Shown: positions 18,044 to 24,121 of the stretch, in pieces
Layout of the letters: each line of letters begins with the position of its first letter
Numbering within the stretch: the stretch's first letter is position 1
Virus record (IMG/VR): IMGVR_UViG_3300023274_000005
Location: 1-51,971 of that record
Direction: 5' to 3' (one strand)
DNA from: a virus
Length of the DNA: 51,971 bases
Position numbers and translations under genes: made by a program
The notes under the pieces: model-generated
Told to the model about the DNA's origin: nothing
Database searches by the model: none
What the model saw: only the letters and a program-made list of their open reading frames with translations

Positions 18044-18892
18044 ATGTCTAGCTGGGTAGTCGTTCCGTGTCTACTGACGCTGCGAGACGAGTTCAACTAC
18101 GTCAGTCCGAACCGCGACAAGGGTGCCGACGGAACGATCGGCGACAGTGCACACACGAGTAGTTCCGACCACACGCCCGATGAGGACAGCGACGTCCTAC
18201 GTAGTAAGGACGCGGACAGCAAGAACGAAGTGCACGGTCTCGACATCGACTCGACCGGTCCGTGGCCGTGGTCGTTCGACTCGAAGATCAAGGCAATCGT
18301 CGCACAAGAGCGGTCGCGTTGGCTCGACCCGAACGACGTCTGTCGTCTCCAGAACGTGATCTGGAATGGGAAGATCGCTTCTGTCTCGTGGGACTTCGAG
18401 TGGCGCGACTACGACGGTTCCGATCCCCACACCAACCACGCACACTTCAGCGCAAGGTACCTAACACAGGCCGAGAACGATACGCGCCCCTGGGGCGTCA
18501 AGGGAGGTTGTCCGCTCATGGGAGTCTGGGATAGCGAAGCGGAGTACAAGGCATACCACGAGAGCCTGATCAGTCCTACCACCAAGGGCATCCGGAACGC
18601 GGTGCAGGACGACGAGGAGACTCGGGCGGCACTGATCCAGCTCTACGCGGACGGCATGACCGAGTGGATGTGGCGTGGGCTGCACTACCTGCGCAACGAC
18701 TCGACGTACCAGAACGCACCCGAGAGTTCGACGGATCCGGCGGTGCTCACCAAGAAGAAGATGCGGAGCGCCGGCGATACCTACCGGATCATGTGGCGCG
18801 CGGCCTTCCTCGCTGAAACGTCGAAGCATGCCGGAACGGCTCCTCCGCTGCTGCCGATCGAACCGCCCCCGCCGGGCTCGACGAGTAAGTAA
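18044..18892 (+). CDS. M15-like peptidase, probable endolysin
   Basis: The 282-residue protein has the VanX/endolysin-type metal site: SSSDHTPDEDS (about 40-50), VHGLDIDS (about 65-72) and PHTNHAHFS (about 127-135), supplying the His/Asp ligands. It should cut peptide cross-links of peptidoglycan. The C-terminal 120 residues are helical and Pro-rich at the end. There is no signal peptide. It stands among tail genes, so it may be a virion-bound lysin rather than, or as well as, the late lysin. Confidence 0.75.
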   Translation: MSSWVVVPCLLTLRDEFNYVSPNRDKGADGTIGDSAHTSSSDHTPDEDSDVLRSKDADSKNEVHGLDIDSTGPWPWSFDSKIKAIVAQERSRWLDPNDVCRLQNVIWNGKIASVSWDFEWRDYDGSDPHTNHAHFSARYLTQAENDTRPWGVKGGCPLMGVWDSEAEYKAYHESLISPTTKGIRNAVQDDEETRAALIQLYADGMTEWMWRGLHYLRNDSTYQNAPESSTDPAVLTKKKMRSAGDTYRIMWRAAFLAETSKHAGTAPPLLPIEPPPPGSTSK

Positions 18893-18901
18893 GGGATCGC
18901 A

Positions 18902-19984
18902 ATGAGCTCCGAGATCCGCTACATCTTTGGCGATGTTCTCACCAATGAGGTCATCGAGGAGATCCCCTGCTTCGGCGTCTCGATCTCTGACAGCCTAGAC
19001 GGTGGCGAGTTTCGGGGCTCATTCGCCCTTGATCTAACCGGTAAGAACAATGCTGATCTGATCACTGCTACGCTGCCTGGCAAGACGTGGATCATAGTAG
19101 AGCGTAATGGTGTACCCATCTGGGGTGGGCTCAACTGGTCGCGCACCTACCAGAGCCAGGCTAAGAGCGTGCAGCTCTTTTCCAAGACGATGGATCAGTA
19201 TCTGACTCTGCGGAACATCGATACTGACCAGACGTTCGTAGGAGTCGATCCTCGTAACATCTTCAGGACGTTGCTATCCGACATGATGCTCACGGCTAAC
19301 ACTCCTCAGTGGGTACTGCCTGGTGTATTCGATACTGTAACGCCTGTCGACTTCAGCATACCTGGCTCGGAGCTTCAGTCCTACATAGAAGCCGTCGACA
19401 ACCTGAGTACGGTTCAGGATGGCTTCGAGTGGCGCGTCAACGTATCTAAGGCTGACGATGCATACAGCTGGTCCGTGCAAGTAGGCCTTCCGATGATCGG
19501 GCAGCCGCTGTCTGACTCTAGCGTGGCCTTCGATTACCCTGGCAACATCTTGAACTACTGGCAGAATGATACGCTTGGCGGTGCTGGCACTAACATCCAC
19601 GTTGCTGGTGCTGGTGAGGGTGATGCCATGGCAGTGGTGGAGATTGTGCATCAGGATCTGCTCGATGCCGGCTTCATCCGTATCGATCAGAACATCTCCC
19701 TCAAGCAGGTAGACGACATCGATCGCTTGGAGCAGCTGGCACAGGTTCAGGCGCAGATTCGTAAGGCACCTATGCCTGTCTACACAGTGGAGACCAAGGC
19801 CGATCGCGATCCGCAGTTTACCGACTGGACCTTGGGTGACTACGCTATCCTGAACTTTGAGGACGCGCTGCATCCTGAAGGACTACAACACGCCACACGC
19901 ATTCTGAAGTGGGAGTACACACCTCCGTCGAGCGACGCGACAGAAGAGGTTCGGCTGACCTTTGAAGGAGAGGATGCCGAATGA
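18902..19984 (+). CDS. Minor tail protein, tail hub (ReqiPepy6 gp37-like)
   Basis: The 360-residue protein has a beta-rich N-terminus with a VSISDSLDGGEFRGSFALDL segment and a WIIVERNGVPIWGGLNW motif (about 60-77). Both are typical of actinophage tail hub proteins that resemble gp37 of ReqiPepy6. It ends with an acidic RLTFEGEDAE. The stop overlaps the next start (ATGA). Confidence 0.65.
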   Translation: MSSEIRYIFGDVLTNEVIEEIPCFGVSISDSLDGGEFRGSFALDLTGKNNADLITATLPGKTWIIVERNGVPIWGGLNWSRTYQSQAKSVQLFSKTMDQYLTLRNIDTDQTFVGVDPRNIFRTLLSDMMLTANTPQWVLPGVFDTVTPVDFSIPGSELQSYIEAVDNLSTVQDGFEWRVNVSKADDAYSWSVQVGLPMIGQPLSDSSVAFDYPGNILNYWQNDTLGGAGTNIHVAGAGEGDAMAVVEIVHQDLLDAGFIRIDQNISLKQVDDIDRLEQLAQVQAQIRKAPMPVYTVETKADRDPQFTDWTLGDYAILNFEDALHPEGLQHATRILKWEYTPPSSDATEEVRLTFEGEDAE

Positions 19985-20691
19985 CAAGCAACATCCAGCA
20001 GTACAGAAACGTACCCGACCTGATCGAACAGATCAAGCGTCTCGAGAAGCGCATTGCGGTCCTCGAGACGTCTAAGCGTATCGGCTCGTCCTCCGTTGAC
20101 AGCGGCTCGCTCATCATCAACGACGGCGACCTGATCATCAAGGACGCCAGTGGCAGTGAGCGCATCAGGTTGACTCGAGGCGTCAACCCTAGTGTGTATC
20201 AGCGTGCAGCCAATGCAACAGACGAAGCGAGAGCGCGTGCCGTAGCGTTCGAGCAAGACGGCAAGCTTCAGTATCAGCTGTACGTGGTGCGGGACTCAGA
20301 CGGAGCAGGTGACGGAGGCAAGCTCCTGCTGACTCGCGAGTACGCGTACCTGTCGCACCAGCCAGCGTCTGGCGAGGAAACGTTCATTGGCCTCTCGGCT
20401 TATGCTGCCTATGACAACCACTTCCTCTTCAGGGGCAAGTGGATCTCTGACAACCAGTTCGCTGACTGGAATGCAGTGTTCATGGGCACTGCGAAGGTGG
20501 AGTCGGGGTTCAGTGGGTACGCACACACCTACGACTATCCCTATCCGACGACGCCGCTAGTCCTGTACTCTGTGACTGGCAACCCGGCAACCTTCACGCA
20601 CAGCATCACAGCCACCAGCACTACGGGCTTCACCGTAACATGGTCTGGTACGGCAGCCCACGATGTCAACTACTTGATCCTGCGGAGGTAA
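19981..20691 (+). CDS. Minor tail protein with N-terminal coiled coil
   Basis: The 236-residue protein opens with a short coiled coil (IEQIKRLEKRIAVLET, about residues 15-30), then a GSLIINDGDLIIKD beta repeat and a C-terminal beta domain. That is the design of short trimeric tail fibres or tip proteins of actinophages. It overlaps the previous gene by ATGA. Confidence 0.6.
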   Translation: MTSNIQQYRNVPDLIEQIKRLEKRIAVLETSKRIGSSSVDSGSLIINDGDLIIKDASGSERIRLTRGVNPSVYQRAANATDEARARAVAFEQDGKLQYQLYVVRDSDGAGDGGKLLLTREYAYLSHQPASGEETFIGLSAYAAYDNHFLFRGKWISDNQFADWNAVFMGTAKVESGFSGYAHTYDYPYPTTPLVLYSVTGNPATFTHSITATSTTGFTVTWSGTAAHDVNYLILRR

Positions 20692-20692
20692 C

Positions 20693-21100
20693 GTGAAGAT
20701 CCAAAACCCCGCACGGGCTGACGACCGCGTTGCCGTGGAGATCATCATGGCAGATGACAGCAAGCTGCTGTTCACATTCGCGGGGGCTACCGTACAGGCT
20801 ATCATGGATGAGGAGAGTGTCGGACGCGAGGAGGCCGTTCGCAAGATCATCCAGCAGCACATACCGACCGAGGAGCTTGATCCCCTGGGGGACTTGCTTC
20901 CGACTCTGGAGGGAGTCATCGATGAAGTACAGCAAATTGATCGCAGCGCTACTCGCTGGGCTGGTAGTGGCGGTTCCGATCCTGACGGCGGGAGCGCAGG
21001 ACGGACACCTGAGCCTCTTCGAAGTCCTGTCGACACTGGCGACGTTCTTCCCGGCAGTCGTCGTCGGGTTGTCGCCGGCGAACAAGCTCGACACCGCTGA
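20693..21100 (+). CDS. Small tail-end protein, possibly over-extended
   Basis: GTG start directly behind CGGAGGTAAC. Residues 1-78 look like a genuine acidic alpha/beta protein. The last 57 residues overlap the next gene in another frame and are Arg/Gly/Pro-rich, as expected from a shadow, but no stop intervenes. Either a real 179-base overlap or a missed base near 20920 explains this. Function unknown. Confidence 0.5.
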   Translation: MKIQNPARADDRVAVEIIMADDSKLLFTFAGATVQAIMDEESVGREEAVRKIIQQHIPTEELDPLGDLLPTLEGVIDEVQQIDRSATRWAGSGGSDPDGGSAGRTPEPLRSPVDTGDVLPGSRRRVVAGEQARHR

Positions 21101-21200
21101 CCTGGTCAGCCAGATCAACAAGAACCCCGACATCAACCTCGTCGACATCAAGGCGGACGTATCTGGCCTCATCAAGAGGCCCGGAGAGGAACTGAAGTGA
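20922..21200 (+). CDS. Holin-like small membrane protein
   Basis: Starts behind GGAGGGAGTCATCG. The 92-residue product has an N-terminal hydrophobic helix (about 5-24) and a second one (about 32-50, FEVLSTLATFFPAVVVGLS), then a polar C-terminus. Size, topology and position before the last rightward gene fit a holin that would release the lysin. A secreted-protein signal followed by one helix is the main alternative. Confidence 0.5.
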   Translation: MKYSKLIAALLAGLVVAVPILTAGAQDGHLSLFEVLSTLATFFPAVVVGLSPANKLDTADLVSQINKNPDINLVDIKADVSGLIKRPGEELK

Positions 21201-22246
21201 TCAACCGTATCAGCAGGGCGCTCGCGGCGCTCGTCATCGTCCTGGGGATCGGTATCGCCGCCCCGCCCAGCCAGGCAGCTCCGGCGAGCAAGGCTGACCC
21301 CGCTAAGGGCTCGCCCATCGTCGACCAGAAGACCCACAAGGTCATCGGCGACCTCGGCAACCACAAGGCAAGCAAGTCGCCCTGCGGAGGCGTGTGCCGG
21401 CAGTACCTGGAGAGCATCCAGTTCATCGGAACCGGTTCCCCCGGTACCGGTGCGTCGGCCGTGAAGCTGGCCACGAGCCAGCACAACACGTACCGGTCGT
21501 CGAACAGCTACCACACGCTCTGGGAGGTGTCGGCTCAGGGAGTCTCGTCCAACGGTACCGACGGCAACATCGTCGAGATCGGCTGGCGCAAGACGGGTAC
21601 CACCACCGGCCAGGCCGGCTGCTCGAGTACCACGAACCCGTGCCTCTTCCTGTACGCATGGGTGAACGGCGTCGGTCAGGGCTACGGCTCGGACGCGGGC
21701 TCGAACTACGTGGACAACCCCAACGAGCCCGTCGACAACACCACACCCCTTGCGGTTACCGCCGGTGGTGCATCGCCGACTGTGTTCTACGAGTACGGTG
21801 CGCGACACATGACGACGCCGCCGTCGTGGTGTACGACGACTCCGGGTGTCGGTGCTTGGGTCATGACGCAGCAGAACGTGGGGGCCACCCGTGACATCGC
21901 GTGCTACAAGGACACGCTGTGGACCAGTCAGGGGGAGACCTTCACGGAGATCCACCTGACGCAGGCGTTCAACGAGATCGCCGGCACCGACTCCAACCCG
22001 TGTACCGATATGGGCTCAGGAGTGTTCGGCGTGTCCACGACACCGTCGGCCGCGCAGTGGGTGAAGAACTACACCCTCACCGGGGCTACGGCTTCCTGGG
22101 CTGTAGCGGACGTGCATGCGAGTCCTTCCACTCTGTCGCCGACAGCGTTCCGCATCAACAGGAACAGCTCGACGGAGACTCGCAACGGTGGTCCGGGGTA
22201 CAACGGTCTCGGCGGCACTTCAACCGGAACCGTGGGCTCCTGCTAA
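21197..22246 (+). CDS. Secreted neprosin-like protein
   Basis: GTG start overlapping the previous stop (GTGA). Residues 1-27 are a signal peptide with an APPSQAAPA cleavage region. The mature part has several cysteines and features of the neprosin (DUF239) glutamic-peptidase family: a VEIGWRKTG strand (about 130-138), an LFLYAWVNG segment and CTDMGSGVFG near residue 275. It is the last rightward gene, before a strong terminator. Secretion suggests it acts on the cell wall or outside the host; the substrate is unknown. Confidence 0.6.
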   Translation: MINRISRALAALVIVLGIGIAAPPSQAAPASKADPAKGSPIVDQKTHKVIGDLGNHKASKSPCGGVCRQYLESIQFIGTGSPGTGASAVKLATSQHNTYRSSNSYHTLWEVSAQGVSSNGTDGNIVEIGWRKTGTTTGQAGCSSTTNPCLFLYAWVNGVGQGYGSDAGSNYVDNPNEPVDNTTPLAVTAGGASPTVFYEYGARHMTTPPSWCTTTPGVGAWVMTQQNVGATRDIACYKDTLWTSQGETFTEIHLTQAFNEIAGTDSNPCTDMGSGVFGVSTTPSAAQWVKNYTLTGATASWAVADVHASPSTLSPTAFRINRNSSTETRNGGPGYNGLGGTSTGTVGSC

Positions 22247-22257
22247 CTGAATAGACA

Positions 22258-22310
22258 CCAGGCCCCGAACCGCCTACTGCCTCGGTAGGTCCTTCCGGTT
22301 CGGGGCCTGG
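22258..22310. terminator. Bidirectional terminator between the two arms
   Basis: A 15-bp perfect stem, CCAGGCCCCGAACCG (22258-22272) with its complement at 22296-22310, encloses a second small hairpin. It sits between the stops of the convergent genes at 22246 and 22314, so it can end transcription from both sides. Confidence 0.9.
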
Positions 22311-22313
22311 CTT

Positions 22314-22505
22314 CTAGTTGATGACGCCCATCTGATGTGCTGTGTGTACCAGGTGTGCGCGGTTGCGACTGGCCGTACGCTTGTACAGCTTGACCAGAAT
22401 CGAGCCTATGGCTGCCGGCGTGGTGTCCATCGCCTTGGCGATCTCTGTGTCGGTCAGACCGTCGGCCACGTGCTGGATGATGAGTGTTTCGTCCTTGTCA
22501 AACAT
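22314..22505 (-). CDS. LuxR-type HTH DNA-binding protein
   Basis: The 63-residue product is almost only a GerE/LuxR helix-turn-helix: VADGLTDTEIAKAMDTTPAA (about 13-32) then VKLYKRTASRNRAHLVHTA. There is no receiver or sensor domain. The ATG overlaps the stop of the upstream resolvase gene (TGATG). As the last leftward gene it may regulate phage or host promoters. Confidence 0.75.
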   Translation of the reverse strand: MFDKDETLIIQHVADGLTDTEIAKAMDTTPAAIGSILVKLYKRTASRNRAHLVHTAHQMGVIN

Positions 22506-22996
22506 CAGCGCAGCTTCTCCAGCCAGGTGTTGTCCTTCAGCGTGAAGGTGACGTAGTAGAGGTAGTGCCGTGCAGCGTCTCGGGCATGGCGATCCATGCC
22601 TTTCCACAACCCCACACGCTTGAGCTTGTCGTCGTTCCAGAAGGTCTTCCCCTCCTTGCTGACGACGGTAGAGGGGCTCTGGAGGATGAGGTCGAGATTC
22701 CGTTGTGCACACCAGAGCTTGACGACACCGACGTACTCTGCCGCGTCGAAGTTCAGGTGCTCGCGGGTCTGTGCCTTCTCCTTCTGGTACTCGAACTTCT
22801 CCAGGATGACTGTGGTGACGGTATCCTGGTGCGCGTCTAGCCAGTCGTACAGGTACTCGTGCGGACAGCTCCAGCCACCTGCCTTGGTTGCCTCTGCGCC
22901 GAGGTCGAGGGTGACGGCCCAGTGTCCGGGGTAGCCGTTCCGACGGGAATCTGCGAAGACGCCTGTGTGAGGTCCGGGATCAATTGCCAGGAGCAT
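22505..22996 (-). CDS. RuvC-like Holliday junction resolvase
   Basis: The 163-residue protein has the RNase H-like resolvase layout: LAIDPGPHTGVF at residues 3-14 (first acidic residue), VILEKFEYQ (about 63-71, second) and HARDAARHYLYY (about 136-147, the last Asp). It would resolve branched DNA before packaging. It overlaps the upstream gene by 17 bases. Confidence 0.75.
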   Translation of the reverse strand: MLLAIDPGPHTGVFADSRRNGYPGHWAVTLDLGAEATKAGGWSCPHEYLYDWLDAHQDTVTTVILEKFEYQKEKAQTREHLNFDAAEYVGVVKLWCAQRNLDLILQSPSTVVSKEGKTFWNDDKLKRVGLWKGMDRHARDAARHYLYYVTFTLKDNTWLEKLR

Positions 22997-23408
22997 AAAG
23001 CTCTCCCTCCACGACGATGATGCTCGGCCGATGCGGCATGCAGGCTAGCTGACCCGTCTGCGCCAGCATCCCATCCAGGTTGTCCAGTGCGTACTCGAAT
23101 TTCAGTCCGCTGCGGAAGTTGTTCTGGAGATCGCCCAAACTCCACACGCACTTGTAGACATCGACGAGCGCGCGGTTGTGGTCCGCGGGCTGGTGTGGGA
23201 GCATCTTTCCGCAGGGGCCCCAGTTGGTCTTCTCCACATGCATCTGAACCATGCGGAAGGTGCTCATCACTGCATTGGCGTTCGGCTCCACGATGACTCG
23301 TGACCAGTAGGGGTAGCCACTGGTCTCCATCCCGTCGAGCAGCCACTCGATCAGCTTGGTGGTTCGTCCCGTTCGCCTGTCTCCTACGATGACCTTCATG
23401 ATCTCCAT
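22980..23408 (-). CDS. P-loop-like protein of unknown function
   Basis: The protein begins near MEIMKVIVGDRRTGRTTKLI, a Walker A-like loop (GDRRTGRTT) at the very N-terminus, and ends with a Walker B-like SIIVVEGE strand. The start is uncertain: ATG at 23408 or 23399, neither with an ideal ribosome site. It may be a small NTPase linked to the resolvase next to it. Upstream lies the TTAGAC repeat cluster. Confidence 0.55.
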   Translation of the reverse strand: MEIMKVIVGDRRTGRTTKLIEWLLDGMETSGYPYWSRVIVEPNANAVMSTFRMVQMHVEKTNWGPCGKMLPHQPADHNRALVDVYKCVWSLGDLQNNFRSGLKFEYALDNLDGMLAQTGQLACMPHRPSIIVVEGELYAPGN

Positions 23409-23418
23409 CCCATCGGCC

Positions 23419-23426
23419 GTGTGGTG
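23419..23426 (+). repeat. GTGTGGTG box
   Basis: GTGTGGTG followed by TTTG matches the first half of the dispersed element seen at 43749-43756. No TTTAAC follows at the usual distance, so this is a partial copy at the start of the leftward gene. Confidence 0.35.
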
Positions 23427-23445
23427 TTTGTCGGTTACAGCTAAC

Positions 23446-23553
23446 AGATAGACGAGAGATAGACACAAAGGATCTTGTGGGCTTATAGAGGTATTTAACC
23501 TGCCACGTCCTTTGGTCTAAACTCTCGTCTATCTGGTCTAACTACTCGTCTAT
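23446..23553. repeat. TTAGAC/GATAGAC repeat cluster A
   Basis: A perfect 13-bp inverted repeat, AGATAGACGAGAG (23446-23458) and its complement (23522-23534), is accompanied by further copies: GATAGAC 23458-23464, GTCTAA 23515-23520, GTCTAA 23536-23541 and GTCTAT 23548-23553. On the minus strand TTTAGA-N17-TTAAAT could be a promoter whose -35 overlaps one copy. The region has no gene and is upstream of the 23408 gene. A related cluster is at 41031-41148. Confidence 0.7.
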
Positions 23554-23562
23554 CTTACCCTG

Positions 23563-23868
23563 CTAGAGCTCTTTCTCGAGCTCGATGATCCACTCTTGCC
23601 GGTCCTCGATCTCCTTGCGGTACTTGGCGATCCTGGCCTGAATGGACTTCTTCTTGTGGCTCTCGGCTAGGACGATGTTGTCCGGATGCAGGTTGCGGTG
23701 GCTGCCGTCTTCAAAGACGGCACGCTCGCCTGGGAGGAGCTTCCTGCCGAGCTTCTTCTCCAGGATCAGGACGTGCTTGCCAACCCAGCCGTTCTCCGTC
23801 TTGACCTGCGTGTAGCCGTTGGCGTTGATCGTCTCAGTCCCGATCGGACTTGGCTTCCCTCTAGGCAT
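23563..23868 (-). CDS. HNH-like DNA-binding protein, active site altered
   Basis: The 101-residue protein follows the phage HNH pattern (INANGYTQVKTENGWVGKHV, then LGRKLLPGERAVFEDG and NLHPDNIVL), but the first catalytic His pair reads VF where VHH or VVH is usual. Residues 75-101 form a Lys/Glu coiled coil. It may bind DNA without cutting, or be a weak nickase. It overlaps the upstream gene by 8 bases. Confidence 0.65.
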   Translation of the reverse strand: MPRGKPSPIGTETINANGYTQVKTENGWVGKHVLILEKKLGRKLLPGERAVFEDGSHRNLHPDNIVLAESHKKKSIQARIAKYRKEIEDRQEWIIELEKEL

Positions 23869-24121
23869 CGAACCCTCTCAGGGTTGACTTCTTCTCCTGC
23901 GGGTCGAGCTCGTCGGCCTTGGCACGAAGGAAGCCGGCGATGACCTTCGGGCTGTGGCTCGAGAGGTCCTCGGTCTCGACCCACTCTTCGAAGATGTCCG
24001 GGAGGGACCTTCCCTCCGAGGCCGCAACCTTCCGCTCCTCCGGGTCGTAGTAGACCGTACCGCTCTGGAGCTCCGAGATCACGACGCGGTACTTGTTGAT
24101 GAGGTTCTTGGACCTACGCAT
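23861..24121 (-). CDS. Hypothetical protein (86 aa)
   Basis: A soluble, charged alpha-helical protein with no family I recognise. The ATG overlaps the DNA polymerase stop (TAATG) behind GGGGAGAACTG, so it is translated with the polymerase. Confidence 0.65.
   Translation of the reverse strand: MRRSKNLINKYRVVISELQSGTVYYDPEERKVAASEGRSLPDIFEEWVETEDLSSHSPKVIAGFLRAKADELDPQEKKSTLRGFDA

Noticed and set aside
20666-21955. Minus-strand frame of 429 codons in the lysis region
   Set aside because: Opposes three well-supported rightward genes; composition typical of antisense GC-rich reading.
23446-23553. CRISPR array
   Set aside because: The repeats are 6-13 bases, in both orientations and unevenly spaced, with no 25-40 base repeat-spacer pattern.
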